A stretch of DNA of 64,000 bases, from NCBI GenBank assembly GCA_039714535.1, contig JBDLJC010000003.1:1-64000 (forward strand), given 5' to 3'. The notes beneath the pieces were generated by a model. It made no database searches, was not told the origin of the DNA, and saw only the letters and a program-made list of their open reading frames with translations. Positions within the stretch are counted from its first letter, which is position 1, and each line of letters begins with the position of its first letter. The translations under genes were made by a program, and so were the position numbers. The DNA is from JAGXFP01 sp039714535. GTDB lineage: Bacteria; Desulfobacterota; Desulfobulbia; Desulfobulbales; JAGXFP01. Below, piece by piece: positions 15,929 to 25,575 of this stretch.

Positions 15929-16489
15929 CTAATGTGCCACCCCTTCTCGCACAACAACCTTCATAAAAGTTTTAATAATTATCTTAAGATCCAAGAAAAA
16001 AGAGTGATGCTGCAAATAATACAGATCATACTCTACCTTAATGCGGATAGGAAGCTCGTCCCGGCCATTGACCTGCGCCCAGCCGGTTAAACCGGGGGTA
16101 AGCATATGTACGCCCTTTTGTGTCCGGAGTTCAATCAGGTCATCTTGGTTGAACAATGCCGGCCTGGGGCCAACAATGCTCATATCACCCTTTAAGACGC
16201 TGAACAACTGAGGAAACTCGTCGAAACTCGATTTGCGGAGGAATTTACCCACTGGCGTCAAAAAACGATCAGGATCATCCAATAAGTGAGTTGCTACCGC
16301 CGGGGTATCAACACGCATGGTGCGGAACTTGGGCATTTTAAAGATGTTATTTTGCCGCCCAACACGATCAGACCAATACAGAACCGAACCTTTTGATGTC
16401 AATTTTACCAATAGGGCAATAATCAGCATTGGTACACTCAACACAAGGATACCAACCAAAGATATAAAATAATCAAAAACCCGTTTCAT
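15929..16489 (-). CDS. Initiating phosphosugar transferase (PglC/WbaP catalytic-domain type)
   Basis: A 186-aa bacterial sugar transferase consisting of only the catalytic domain: one N-terminal hydrophobic re-entrant/membrane helix (residues ~10-32), then KMPKFRTM (~52-59), the DE dyad region 'SSFDEFPQLFSVLKGDMSIVGPRP' (~87-110) and 'TPGLTGWAQVNGRDEL'. It transfers a sugar-1-phosphate from a UDP-sugar to undecaprenyl phosphate at the inner membrane, which starts repeat-unit assembly. The small size matches PglC-like monotopic enzymes, which prefer di-amino or 6-deoxy HexNAc sugars; this fits the WbpM-like and reductase genes around it. Confidence 0.85.
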   Translation of the reverse strand: MKRVFDYFISLVGILVLSVPMLIIALLVKLTSKGSVLYWSDRVGRQNNIFKMPKFRTMRVDTPAVATHLLDDPDRFLTPVGKFLRKSSFDEFPQLFSVLKGDMSIVGPRPALFNQDDLIELRTQKGVHMLTPGLTGWAQVNGRDELPIRIKVEYDLYYLQHHSFFLDLKIIIKTFMKVVVREGVAH

Positions 16490-16587
16490 CAGATTGGCTT
16501 CCTTTAACTATTTATCATTTCAACCAGATTTTGCCCCATTAACAATACTGACAATGATTTTCAATAACGCACAGAATACATCGTAGA

Positions 16588-17541
16588 TCACTTATCTTCC
16601 AAATAGGCCTTTGCAGTCCTCTTTAAAGCTTCATCTAAAGTCACTACAGGTTTCCAGCCCAGCAGATCCCGCGCCTGAGAGATATCCACCTGCAACGAAC
16701 CGCACAGACGCAGCGCCAATGCACGCTTGCCCACCAACACAGCCCCCACCTCCAGCACCCAAGAGGGAACAGGAATCAGCCTCGCCGGACTGCCCAGCGC
16801 CCTACCCATGCGGCGCAACAGCTCGGTAGTAGACAAATCCTCCCCATCCCCGGCAAGAAAGGTCTGATTGGCCGCCGCTGGGTGATCTAGGCAAGTGACG
16901 ATCAAATCCACCAGATTATCCAGCGCAATCAGGCTGCGTTTGTTGTGAATGGCGCCCAACGGCAGGGGGACGCCACCAGTACGCAACCACTGCATCATTC
17001 TCTGGAAGTTGGCTTTGACCCCCGGTCCATAGACCAGCGGTGGGCGGATGATCACCACTTCCATGTGGGTTTCCGCCGCCAACTGGCGCAACCCCAGCTC
17101 GGCCTCGTGCTTGCTAATACTGTAAGGGTCTTGTGGGCCAGGCACATCATCAGCGGCAAAGGCCTGTCCCAAACGCGTGGATTCGCCATTAACCTTAATA
17201 GAGCTGATAAAGACAAAACGGCGTACACCGGCCGCAGCAGCTTGGCGAGCCAGATTCAAAGTACCATCGACATTCACACGGCGAAACTCAGTCAGCGGAT
17301 CAATCGCTGTGTCGGACATCACATGGACGCGGGCAGCAAGGTGAACTATGGCATCACAACCAAGCAAGCCATGCTGCCAATTGGTATCGGCAGCCAGCGT
17401 GCTGATCTTAAAGTTCGATATATTAGGCACCATCTCAGGCAAAGTGTGCCGCGTAGCAGCGACTACTGTTCGACCAGAATGAGCCAGTGCCACACACAGA
17501 ATGCGGCCAACAAAACCGTTGGCGCCGGTAACCAAAATCAC
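16588..17541 (-). CDS. NAD-dependent epimerase/4-ketoreductase (WbpV-like)
   Basis: A 317-aa extended SDR starting ILVTGANGFVGR, with a Ser-Tyr-Lys site (FISSIKVNG, then DPYSISKHEAE). Genes of this type next to a PglC/WbpL-like transferase and a WbpM-like dehydratase usually encode the C4-reductase that turns UDP-4-keto-6-deoxy-HexNAc into UDP-QuiNAc or UDP-FucNAc; that reading rests on the context. From here to about 22070 the base composition is more GC-rich and the proteins look like betaproteobacterial/gammaproteobacterial O-antigen proteins, which suggests transfer of a block (16588-22074). Confidence 0.75.
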   Translation of the reverse strand: MILVTGANGFVGRILCVALAHSGRTVVAATRHTLPEMVPNISNFKISTLAADTNWQHGLLGCDAIVHLAARVHVMSDTAIDPLTEFRRVNVDGTLNLARQAAAAGVRRFVFISSIKVNGESTRLGQAFAADDVPGPQDPYSISKHEAELGLRQLAAETHMEVVIIRPPLVYGPGVKANFQRMMQWLRTGGVPLPLGAIHNKRSLIALDNLVDLIVTCLDHPAAANQTFLAGDGEDLSTTELLRRMGRALGSPARLIPVPSWVLEVGAVLVGKRALALRLCGSLQVDISQARDLLGWKPVVTLDEALKRTAKAYLEDK

Positions 17542-17564
17542 AATTGAGCCTTTCTTTGTTGCAT

Positions 17565-18788
17565 CTAATTTACCCCTGCCAACTCGACAAACCAGCCTTC
17601 GAGCCGTTCCATCAATACTTCGCGACTGAACTCCCTGTGTGCGTAGGCGCGGCCATTGCTTCCAAGTATCAACCGCCTGTCCCTTGTCATGGCAGCAAGT
17701 TGGAGAACCGCTTGTGCCAAACCAGTCGCATCACCGGCTGGGCATACCAACCCTGCTTCAGCACTTCGAATAACATTAGCCCCTTCACCATCAAGCATAC
17801 CCAACAAAGGAAGGCTAGCCATCAAATAAGACTGGACTTTTCCAGGGATCGTTAGCGAAAAAGCAGGGTCCCGTTTGAGTGAAACCAGCAAAGCGTCTGC
17901 GTGTGCGTAAAACGAAGGCATCCGCTCCACCGGGAAACGGCCAAACAGCAAAAAACACTGCTGCAACCCACGACGCTCGACTTCAGCATGTAACCAGTCC
18001 GTCATCCGTCCATCACCCACAACCAGCCAACGTATGGCTGGATTGTGCTTCAAACTTTCTGCCGCATCGAGTACCGCCGGGAAGTCCTGCGCCTCCCCTA
18101 CATTACCTGCGAACAGGACATTAAACGCACCTTCCACATTGGGGACTTCAGGTGCATACTTGAGATCGTCTTGGCAAAACACATCCTCAGCCCAACTCGG
18201 GAAGTAGCGAATCTTGCTTGAGTCATCACAATATTTGGCAATATTTTCAAGAAAACCTCTCGACTGACCCAGCACCAAAGCGCAGCGGTTATAAATAAAT
18301 CTAACCAAGCGGCCAATTGCAGTCAATACCCTAGGGGAACGCACCACACCTACTGCAGCCAGCGTCTCTGGCCATAGGTCAAGCGCCCAAAAAACCACGG
18401 GGGCCTGTTTCAACCGTCCAAGCAAAACAGCAGGAATACCCACTGTCACGGGCGAAGGCTCAAAAACGAAAATGACATCAAAAAGTTGTCCACGCAGCCG
18501 CCAAGGGCCAAAAAAGCATGCGCCCAACACAAAGCTCAGGTAATTGAGCAGCAAACGTAGGGAGCCACTGCCACGGGTAAACATGGGAACTCTGCACACT
18601 TTTGCGCCAGCGTAATAGTCAAATGCCTTGCGGTCTGTCTTAAAAGCGTCAAAAACTTTGCCAGCTGGGTAGTTTGGAATCCCCGTCAACACCGTCACTC
18701 CATGACCGCGTTTCACCAATTCCTGGGTCAAGTCATTCACCCGGAAGTTTTCAGGCCAAAAATATTGGCTAACGATTAAAATTCTCAC
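17565..18788 (-). CDS. Glycosyltransferase family 4 (WbuB/WbjE-like)
   Basis: A 407-aa GT-B-fold transferase. The N-terminus 'RILIVSQYFWPENFRVNDL' is typical of the WbuB-type enzymes that transfer L-FucNAc; a 'VFWALDLWPE' segment lies near residue 133, and the C-terminal half holds the retaining GT4 region with 'GNVGEAQDFPAVLDAA' and 'AHADALLVSLK'. It directly follows the fnlC gene (6-bp gap), and together with fnlABC this matches L-FucNAc modules in other O-antigen clusters. It therefore probably adds L-FucNAc to the lipid-linked sugar; donor specificity is inferred from context. Confidence 0.8.
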   Translation of the reverse strand: MRILIVSQYFWPENFRVNDLTQELVKRGHGVTVLTGIPNYPAGKVFDAFKTDRKAFDYYAGAKVCRVPMFTRGSGSLRLLLNYLSFVLGACFFGPWRLRGQLFDVIFVFEPSPVTVGIPAVLLGRLKQAPVVFWALDLWPETLAAVGVVRSPRVLTAIGRLVRFIYNRCALVLGQSRGFLENIAKYCDDSSKIRYFPSWAEDVFCQDDLKYAPEVPNVEGAFNVLFAGNVGEAQDFPAVLDAAESLKHNPAIRWLVVGDGRMTDWLHAEVERRGLQQCFLLFGRFPVERMPSFYAHADALLVSLKRDPAFSLTIPGKVQSYLMASLPLLGMLDGEGANVIRSAEAGLVCPAGDATGLAQAVLQLAAMTRDRRLILGSNGRAYAHREFSREVLMERLEGWFVELAGVN

Positions 18789-18794
18789 AGCGCT

Positions 18795-19928
18795 TCAGCA
18801 GATTTTCTTCCACACCACACGGTTCACATAGTCCGTGTAACTATGAATAATCCGTACCATTTTGTCTGACACATTGGGAATACTGTAGTCAGCCACTTGG
18901 CGAAGCAAGCGCATATCGCCGCGCGGCTGGCTTTCCAGGATGGCCAAGGCTTGCATCACACGATCAGTCTCCAGACCAACCATCATCACGGCAGCTTCTT
19001 CCATGCCTTCTGGGCGCTCGTGCGCTTCGCGGATGTTGAGGGCTGGGAAGTTGAGGATGGAAGACTCTTCGTTGATGGTGCCGCTGTCTGACAACACCGC
19101 TTTGGCAGCTATTTGCAGCTTATTGTAATCCTTAAAGCCCAGCGGTTTGAGCAATTGCACATTGGTATTAAACTTGGCACCCATCGCGTCGATCCGTTTC
19201 TGAGTCCGCGGGTGTGTGGAGACGATGACCGGGATTCCGTAGTGCTCCGCTATCATATTGAGCACCGTCACCAACTTGCCGAAATTCTGGTCCGAATCGA
19301 CATTTTCTTCCCGGTGGGCGCTGACGAGGAAGAAGTCGCCTTCCCGCAAGACTAACCGATTAAGTATGTCGGCACGCTCGATGCCAGCACGGTAATAGGT
19401 GAGTACCTCGTACATCGGGCTTCCGGTCTTAATGACGAGATCTGGAGACAACCCTTCCCGCAAAAGATACTCCCGTGCGATCGAGCTATAAGTCAGGTTA
19501 ACGTCTGCAGTGTGGTCAACGATCTTTCGATTCGTTTCTTCCGGCACCCGTTGATCGAAGCAGCGGTTACCAGCTTCCATGTGAAATATGGGAATTTTTC
19601 GACGTTTCGCCGGAATCGCCGCCAAGCAACTGTTGGTATCTCCAAGGATCAGCAACGCCTCCGGTTGCTCCGACGCAAGCACAGCATCCACCTCAATAAT
19701 GACCTTACCAATGGTCTCGGCAGCATTAACGCCAGCCGCGTTGAGAAAATAGTCGGGTTTACGTATTTCCAGGTCCTTGAAGAAGACCTCGTTAAGTTCA
19801 TAGTCGTAGTTCTGCCCGGTATGCACGAGCACATGGTCAACGTGGCGGTCCAGTACGGCCACCACACGGGAAAGGCGGATAATTTCCGGCCGGGTGCCTA
19901 CAACCGTCAAAACTTTCATCCTTTTCAT
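18795..19928 (-). CDS. fnlC: UDP-L-FucNAc C2-epimerase (FnlC/WbjD)
   Basis: A 377-aa member of the UDP-GlcNAc 2-epimerase family: VVGTRPEIIR at the N-terminus, HTGQNYD (~36-42), the catalytic-type 'MEAGNRCFDQRVPEETNRK', and 'SDSGTINEESSI' near the C-terminus. In the L-FucNAc route it does the last C2 epimerisation, turning UDP-L-PneNAc-type sugar into UDP-L-FucNAc. A WecB-type ManNAc epimerase would have similar motifs; the order fnlA-fnlB-fnlC (read on the minus strand) and the '(A)GNRCFD' variant support FnlC. It is one base past the FnlB stop, so the genes are coupled. Confidence 0.87.
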   Translation of the reverse strand: MKRMKVLTVVGTRPEIIRLSRVVAVLDRHVDHVLVHTGQNYDYELNEVFFKDLEIRKPDYFLNAAGVNAAETIGKVIIEVDAVLASEQPEALLILGDTNSCLAAIPAKRRKIPIFHMEAGNRCFDQRVPEETNRKIVDHTADVNLTYSSIAREYLLREGLSPDLVIKTGSPMYEVLTYYRAGIERADILNRLVLREGDFFLVSAHREENVDSDQNFGKLVTVLNMIAEHYGIPVIVSTHPRTQKRIDAMGAKFNTNVQLLKPLGFKDYNKLQIAAKAVLSDSGTINEESSILNFPALNIREAHERPEGMEEAAVMMVGLETDRVMQALAILESQPRGDMRLLRQVADYSIPNVSDKMVRIIHSYTDYVNRVVWKKIC

Positions 19929-19929
19929 G

Positions 19930-21042
19930 TCAAACCTTGCAAGTAATTGTATCGGGATGGGCGCGATCGAAAATCTCGTTCGCCCAGAGCATCACGATCA
20001 TCTCCGTATCGCCAACGTTTGTAATGTTATGCGACCAACCAGGTACGGTTTCCACTACCTGCGGAGTTTCACCAGAGGTCAGAATTTCATACGTTTCGTT
20101 GGTCAAAATTTGCCTAAAATCAAAACGAGCCGAACCTTTAATGACCAAAAACTTTTCGGTCTTACTGTGGTGATAATGCCCACCACGCGTCACGCCCGGA
20201 TGCGCAGTGAAATATGAGAACTGGCCCGAATCTTTGGTTTTAAGCATTTCCACAAACACACCGCGTGGATCCTCATATTTAGGCACCTCGTAAGCGAAAG
20301 CCGCTGGCGGGAAATAGCTCACATAGGTGGCATACAATGCCCGCATCAGCCCCGTGCCTACCGGAGCGGACACCAGCGTGGTACGGCTATTGCGGAAAGT
20401 TTCGATCAGCTCTGCCACCGCGCCCACAGTGGTGGTGTATTCCACCGGTACCCTGCAGAGTTCCCCCACCACCACCGGAGGCAGGGTTTGCAACATACGA
20501 AGAAAATCGTCCACCACATCATCCACATACACCAGCTTCAATACCGCATTGCCGTCATTGACCTTGATGGAGATGCCACGTGCAATGTTGTGGCAAAACG
20601 TGGCCACGGCAGAATTGTAGTTAGGTTTGCACCATTTGCCAAAAACGTTGGGCAAGCGATACACATAAACCGATGCGCCGGTTTGTTCTGCATACCGCCA
20701 AACGGCATTTTCAGCAGCGCGCTTGCTATTGCCGTATGGGTTATCAAGTGTAGCCTGGATTGAAGAGGGAAGAATCACCGGCACCTGGCGTCCACAATTT
20801 ACAAGGGCTTGGCACAAGTTCTCGGTGAGCCCAGCGTTGCCCGTGGCAAATTCATCCGGTGACTGAGGGCGATTAACCCCAGCCAGATGAACCACCGCAT
20901 CAATATCTGCCACCAGCGCAGACAGGTCTTTTTCTGGCGTTTGGCGCGAAAACTTCACAACTTCAATATTATCCAACTCGCCAAGACGAACAATCAGGTT
21001 TTTCGCAACAAACCCTTCAGCACCAGTCACCAACACCTTCAT
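19930..21042 (-). CDS. fnlB: UDP-4-keto-6-deoxy sugar reductase, bifunctional (FnlB/WbjC/CapF)
   Basis: A 370-aa two-domain protein: an N-terminal short SDR domain (KVLVTGAEGFVAKN, residues 2-15; NSKRAAE near 105) and a C-terminal cupin domain (from ~245), with the metal-type His cluster 'RGGHYHHSKTEKFLVIKG'. This SDR-plus-cupin fusion is diagnostic for CapF/WbjC/FnlB, which catalyses the C3-epimerisation and C4 reduction in UDP-L-FucNAc synthesis. It lies 3 bp after fnlA and one base before fnlC. Confidence 0.9.
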   Translation of the reverse strand: MKVLVTGAEGFVAKNLIVRLGELDNIEVVKFSRQTPEKDLSALVADIDAVVHLAGVNRPQSPDEFATGNAGLTENLCQALVNCGRQVPVILPSSIQATLDNPYGNSKRAAENAVWRYAEQTGASVYVYRLPNVFGKWCKPNYNSAVATFCHNIARGISIKVNDGNAVLKLVYVDDVVDDFLRMLQTLPPVVVGELCRVPVEYTTTVGAVAELIETFRNSRTTLVSAPVGTGLMRALYATYVSYFPPAAFAYEVPKYEDPRGVFVEMLKTKDSGQFSYFTAHPGVTRGGHYHHSKTEKFLVIKGSARFDFRQILTNETYEILTSGETPQVVETVPGWSHNITNVGDTEMIVMLWANEIFDRAHPDTITCKV

Positions 21043-21045
21043 CGG

Positions 21046-22074
21046 TCATTCCTCCGGGGCGATATACTCACCCCGCTCCAAGGCTTTCACAAAACTGAGT
21101 TTGTGCAATAGGGCCTTCATCTCTTCCACATCGAGCCGTATTGTATTGTGTGAGTTGTAATCCACAGCCTCAGAAATCCGCACTTCACCTTCTTCAACAA
21201 ACTTGCCGTAGTTCAGGTCGCGCAAATCCGGCGGCACACGGTAGTAGCCATCCAAATCCTCAGCAGCAACCATTTCTTCGCGGCTTAATAGGGCCTCATA
21301 AAGCTTTTCCCCATGGCGAGTGCCGATAATACGAATTTCATGATTTGGAACGCCAATCAGTTCAGTAAGCGCTTTCGCCAAAGTCTCGATGGTAGCTGCG
21401 GGGGCCTTCTGAATAAAAATATCTCCTGGCTTGCCATGTTTAAAAGCATACAGAACCAAATCTACGGCATCATTCAGCGTCATCATAAAACGCGTCATGG
21501 CTGGGTCGGTAATCGTAATCGGATTACCCGCACGGATTTGATCGACAAACAGGGGGATCACCGAACCACGGGAGGCCATCACATTGCCGTAGCGAGTCGC
21601 ACAAATAACTGTTGAATCACTGCCACGAGATTTGGCAACAATGACTTTTTCCATCATCGCCTTTGAAATCCCCATTGCATTAATCGGGTAAACCGCTTTG
21701 TCAGTACTCAGGCAAACAACCCGCTTCACGCCAGTCGCAATCGCAGCCTCAAGAACATTCTCAGTGCCTAGAACATTTGTTTTAACAGCCTCTAGTGGAT
21801 GAAACTCGCAGGATGGCACCTGTTTAAGTGCTGCGGCATGGTAGATATAGTCAACGCCTCGCACAGCATTTAACACTGACTGATAATCCCTGACGTCTCC
21901 AATATAAAACTTGAGCTTAGGATTGTTGTAGTGCTTGCGCATGTCGTCCTGTTTTTTTTCATCCCGGCTGAAAATGCGAATTTCTCTAATATTGGTGTGG
22001 AGGAAACGGGTCAACACCGCATTACCAAAGGAACCTGTTCCTCCAGTGATTAAGAGTACTTTATCTTCAAACAT
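21046..22074 (-). CDS. fnlA: UDP-GlcNAc 4,6-dehydratase/5-epimerase (FnlA/WbjB/CapE)
   Basis: A 342-aa SDR starting MFEDKVLLITGGTGSFGNAV. I take the ATG at 22074; the frame stays open a further 49 codons, but that part is not family-like. The catalytic segment has MGISK (Ser-Met-Lys type), as in FlaA1/CapE. It removes water from UDP-GlcNAc and inverts C5, the first step to UDP-L-FucNAc. The C-terminus 'FVKALERGEYIAPEE' is a family-typical tail. It begins the fnlA-fnlB-fnlC run. Confidence 0.9.
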   Translation of the reverse strand: MFEDKVLLITGGTGSFGNAVLTRFLHTNIREIRIFSRDEKKQDDMRKHYNNPKLKFYIGDVRDYQSVLNAVRGVDYIYHAAALKQVPSCEFHPLEAVKTNVLGTENVLEAAIATGVKRVVCLSTDKAVYPINAMGISKAMMEKVIVAKSRGSDSTVICATRYGNVMASRGSVIPLFVDQIRAGNPITITDPAMTRFMMTLNDAVDLVLYAFKHGKPGDIFIQKAPAATIETLAKALTELIGVPNHEIRIIGTRHGEKLYEALLSREEMVAAEDLDGYYRVPPDLRDLNYGKFVEEGEVRISEAVDYNSHNTIRLDVEEMKALLHKLSFVKALERGEYIAPEE

Positions 22075-22135
22075 AATAGGTTCACTTTCAAATGTATTAG
22101 TTATATTGAACTGATAATTGCACGGACATAACTTT

Positions 22136-23359
22136 CTAAATTTTCCAAAGTCCTCGGTTTTGTCTGTAGCTTGATAAATAAACAAGCAATCTAGAAAAAT
22201 TTGAAAATTTATTAGGTCCAAGTAGCCGTAATATTATTCGCATAATAAAATTTACAAATAAAAAACTTTTTTTGTAGGAAGACATATCACCGGATCCCTC
22301 AGGAGAGTATTTGTGATGACTTTTACAAATCAGATGATTTCGTTTTGCAAATAAACCAACAGGCCCCACTGAATCGAAAGGATCAACGTGATCAGGTAGT
22401 TCATTGCCTACGCATGCGTAGGCACGTCGAAGTGTTGGCGAAATATAATCACCGTTACTCATGTAATCAAAGCCATATTTAACAATTGAAATTGTTTTTT
22501 TATTCTTTATCAGTGCGTCTTTATAAATCAGCGCTAACTCAACCAAACAGCTACCTTTGTATCCATCTCTGTTGAATGACCGCTTGCTTAAAAGCTCTGG
22601 ATTTCCTTCATCAAATGAGCTGAAATGGAAAAAGATCAACGGATACTTGTCGTTTACAAAATAATTATCATTCATATCTTTACTAATTTGACGTTCATTC
22701 AAATTCCAAAATGCAACATTGTAGCCTAAGTTGAATGAAACATATAAATCTTGAAAAAAACACGGCGCTATACTCACCCACTTCTGATCTGTTGATAAAC
22801 CAAACTGGGTCTCAAAATAGCAAAAACGCCGACATCTATCACCCCACCAATTCAGAAAATAGATAGCTTGCTCGGAGTTCCTCACTGCATAAAAACCAAG
22901 ATTAAAAGAACCAAATCGCAACATACCAATATCACTATCGGGCGAATTATTAGAATGCGGAATCGTATAATGAGGAGTCAACACGATGGCATGTTCGTCC
23001 AGGTCATTAAGAATCGGTGCCACAGAGTGATACAGGCAAGTGTCAGGATCTAAAAATATTACTTTCTGATACTTTTCAAGTAGCTTTAGTGTTAATCCCG
23101 GCTTTAAGCTGGTACTAAATTCGGTAATATCGTATTTGAACGCCAACTCATATAAGTCAGTAAAACCGACATCTTCTATCCAAATAAATTCAGCACAGGA
23201 TTCAGGTAGATCAACATCGACTTTTCTATCGACAATATAGATATGGAGCTTCACCTTGTTGTACTTTAATAAAGACTCAGCAAGCACCAAGGCTTTAGGT
23301 AGATAGGCTAAATTCGTTACCGTGAAAACAGCATAGTCATTACAAGATTCTATGTTCAC
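22136..23359 (-). CDS. Glycosyltransferase, GT8-like (DxD motif)
   Basis: A ~407-aa protein that begins with beta-strand/alpha-helix repeats of a GT-A fold ('AVFTVTNLAYLPKALVLAES') and has a clear metal-binding motif, FLDPDTCLYH (~residues 119-128), as in GT8-like retaining transferases. I chose the GTG at 23359 because AAAAAGGA precedes it by 6 nt and it starts right after the upstream stop; the frame runs on to a TTG at 23416, which would overlap that gene. Donor and acceptor are unknown. From here to about 26700 the DNA is strongly AT-rich, as in many O-antigen-specific gene blocks. Confidence 0.72.
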   Translation of the reverse strand: MNIESCNDYAVFTVTNLAYLPKALVLAESLLKYNKVKLHIYIVDRKVDVDLPESCAEFIWIEDVGFTDLYELAFKYDITEFSTSLKPGLTLKLLEKYQKVIFLDPDTCLYHSVAPILNDLDEHAIVLTPHYTIPHSNNSPDSDIGMLRFGSFNLGFYAVRNSEQAIYFLNWWGDRCRRFCYFETQFGLSTDQKWVSIAPCFFQDLYVSFNLGYNVAFWNLNERQISKDMNDNYFVNDKYPLIFFHFSSFDEGNPELLSKRSFNRDGYKGSCLVELALIYKDALIKNKKTISIVKYGFDYMSNGDYISPTLRRAYACVGNELPDHVDPFDSVGPVGLFAKRNHLICKSHHKYSPEGSGDMSSYKKSFLFVNFIMRIILRLLGPNKFSNFSRLLVYLSSYRQNRGLWKI

Positions 23360-23360
23360 A

Positions 23361-24182
23361 TCAAATCCTTTTTTCAAATATCCAACCGACCGTTCTAACA
23401 AAAATTTGCGTTGCAATATAAATTATTAGCAATTTAAATATTTCGGAGAAAAACTTTAGCCGCCTTGCGATAATCGATTTAAATAAAAGTTTTAAACTAG
23501 CCGAACACGTATCAATAACTCTTCTTCGCGAATACGCTCGCATTAAAAATGTCCGGCCTAGCACATTATATTCCACATCATCTTGTTCTAAGGAGTGGTC
23601 AAAACCAGGAGTGGAAGAAAATTCACCAATTTCAAAACCATGAATCTGCGAATTCAGACAAAATTCATAATCCACACAATCTACAAAGTATCTATCGTTA
23701 TGCCAGTTTAATTTTTTTACGTTTTCCAGAAAAAACAAGCTGCCGCTATTGATGGCCAATGACACGTTTTTAAAATGGTTCTTCGCATTGGGGTCGTCGA
23801 GTGCCGTGTAATCTTTCGAACTGAATAAAATCGCACTATATTTCAATCCTAAAACTAAGTTAGTTTCGTAGTATTCCTCAATAAAGTATAGGGTGTCAAC
23901 GTTAAAAACCGTATCTTGGTCAAAGAAAACAAGTGCTGGATGTTGATCGTAATAAGCTTGAGCACAGACTGAGGCCATTCCACGACCAAGACCAACATTT
24001 TTGCCACAGGTCAAATAGACGACATCTCCTCTATTTTTTGCAAATTCTTTTGCATCTATTTTTTCTGGAGAATTGTCGTAAACATACACAGAGAAGCCCA
24101 AACGAGATGCTTCATGTATTCTATTTAATTGATTGAGATTGGGATCGTAAATAACAAATCCAATTGCAATTTTTCTGAGCAT
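23361..24182 (-). CDS. Glycosyltransferase family 2 (rhamnosyltransferase-like)
   Basis: A ~273-aa GT-A protein. The N-terminus 'KIAIGFVIYDPNLNQLNRI' and the metal site FFDQDTVF (~residues 82-89) follow the pattern of GT2 rhamnosyl- and related transferases; a hydrophobic segment near the C-terminus (LLIIYIATQIFVRTVG) suggests membrane contact. The ATG at 24182 fits the family start; the open frame begins at a TTG at 24242. With rml and gmd/fcl genes in the same locus, rhamnose or fucose are candidate donors. The AT-rich composition differs from the flanking nucleotide-sugar genes. Confidence 0.72.
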   Translation of the reverse strand: MLRKIAIGFVIYDPNLNQLNRIHEASRLGFSVYVYDNSPEKIDAKEFAKNRGDVVYLTCGKNVGLGRGMASVCAQAYYDQHPALVFFDQDTVFNVDTLYFIEEYYETNLVLGLKYSAILFSSKDYTALDDPNAKNHFKNVSLAINSGSLFFLENVKKLNWHNDRYFVDCVDYEFCLNSQIHGFEIGEFSSTPGFDHSLEQDDVEYNVLGRTFLMRAYSRRRVIDTCSASLKLLFKSIIARRLKFFSEIFKLLIIYIATQIFVRTVGWIFEKRI

Positions 24183-24247
24183 AAATCTTTGGGGGTAAAT
24201 TTGAATTAAAGTGGGCCGGGAAAAATGTTTTTTGCGTTTCAAACTTC

Positions 24248-25561
24248 TTATTTTTTTAATTTCAAATAAACAAACTTAGGCACGTCGTAATGCACCTCAG
24301 ACAAAACAACGAAAAATGAAACCAATAAAAATAAAAATCTTGTTGCTTCATTAATTTCAAAAATTCTCAGTTTGACATGACCAATTAAAAAAGAAACACA
24401 TATTACAAGTGGGAAATAAATAAAGATTTGTGAAATAATCCCTTTTGCACAGAGGGTTCGGACAACATCAATCAATCTTTTTGCAAAAAGGATGAATAAT
24501 GTATACAGGGATAGTGAAAGTATTAAACCGCCTGTATATAAAGTCTGTATATAACCAACATCGGTGTACAAATTTTCTTTTTCTGGAACTAGAATATCAC
24601 CTCGGCCAAATATAAAATCCGAAAAACTGAAATCAGAAAGTATTTGAAAATTTGCAAGATCTTTTACTGTTTCACTTCCTTCTTGTGAAAAAAAACTAGA
24701 AAAACCATCTTCAATTACCCACTTTCTAAAATACTTAACTAGATCATCAAATTGATCACCTGCCTCAAAAAAACTTAACAGATAGAATATGAAAACAATA
24801 ATCAAAGCTGAACTAGCAATTCTCTTTATACCTTGAACACCACTAAAAACGATATAAATTAATAGTCCAATAAAAAGGGGGATAAATCCGATCCGAGCAT
24901 TTAATGCTATTAGAATAAATACAGTAATAGCCAGTAATGACAGAAAAATTTTTGATTTGATAACATTACTAAACAAACAAAACGAAAAAATTAAAGCCAC
25001 AGTGAATGGGAACCATGCCAAATATGTATAAGCAATCGCAAATCCTCTTTTGGAAAATAATTGCTCATTCATCAAGACATGTTGATCACTGTAACCATTT
25101 ACATAAATAAAAATGATACTTTTAAAATCAGGTGCAAAAACCATCATTACTGAAATTATAAATTCAATTGATAAAATTGCCACTAACACATATACAAAGT
25201 CAGCAGTGTTAATCTTTATTTTTTTTGCTATATCTGAAAGTACGTACGCAGGGATAACTCCATCAATTAAAATACGAATTAGATAGAAACTAAAGTTTTC
25301 TCTAGAAAACTCAATACCTTGCAGCGCTTCTAAAAAAAATAAATAATAAAAAATAAATAAGATTAAGACAATCTCATTCAGCCATGTTTTAATAAATTTC
25401 GGCACAAGGCCATAGCAGCCAATATAAACCACAGACATTATGGAAATAAAAACACTTATCGGTATCCCTGAAATTTTTATGCCATAAGCAAATAAATATA
25501 GAAAAACCAAGATGGTGAATAATATTTTCAAAATGGCAACCTTAAACCTGACGACTTGCAC
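24248..25561 (-). CDS. O-antigen polymerase-like membrane protein (Wzy candidate)
   Basis: A ~437-aa, very hydrophobic protein with about 10-12 membrane segments, a large loop in the second half ('FGRGDILVPEKENLYTDVGYIQTLYTGG', typical of the Wzy/O-antigen ligase 'GxG...D..yl.ll...G' loop) and almost no recognisable sequence motif otherwise, as is usual for Wzy. It would join repeat units in the periplasm. The start is uncertain: GTG 25561 and TTG 25531 (after an AAGG) are both possible, while the open frame begins at 25651 and would overlap the upstream gene. It is the most AT-rich gene of the locus. Confidence 0.7.
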   Translation of the reverse strand: MQVVRFKVAILKILFTILVFLYLFAYGIKISGIPISVFISIMSVVYIGCYGLVPKFIKTWLNEIVLILFIFYYLFFLEALQGIEFSRENFSFYLIRILIDGVIPAYVLSDIAKKIKINTADFVYVLVAILSIEFIISVMMVFAPDFKSIIFIYVNGYSDQHVLMNEQLFSKRGFAIAYTYLAWFPFTVALIFSFCLFSNVIKSKIFLSLLAITVFILIALNARIGFIPLFIGLLIYIVFSGVQGIKRIASSALIIVFIFYLLSFFEAGDQFDDLVKYFRKWVIEDGFSSFFSQEGSETVKDLANFQILSDFSFSDFIFGRGDILVPEKENLYTDVGYIQTLYTGGLILSLSLYTLFILFAKRLIDVVRTLCAKGIISQIFIYFPLVICVSFLIGHVKLRIFEINEATRFLFLLVSFFVVLSEVHYDVPKFVYLKLKK

Positions 25562-25575
25562 GATTATAAAAGCTG

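Noticed and set aside
18795..19928. WecB (UDP-ManNAc-forming epimerase for enterobacterial common antigen)
   Set aside because: Placed directly after fnlA and fnlB, and with a variant catalytic segment; FnlC fits better.
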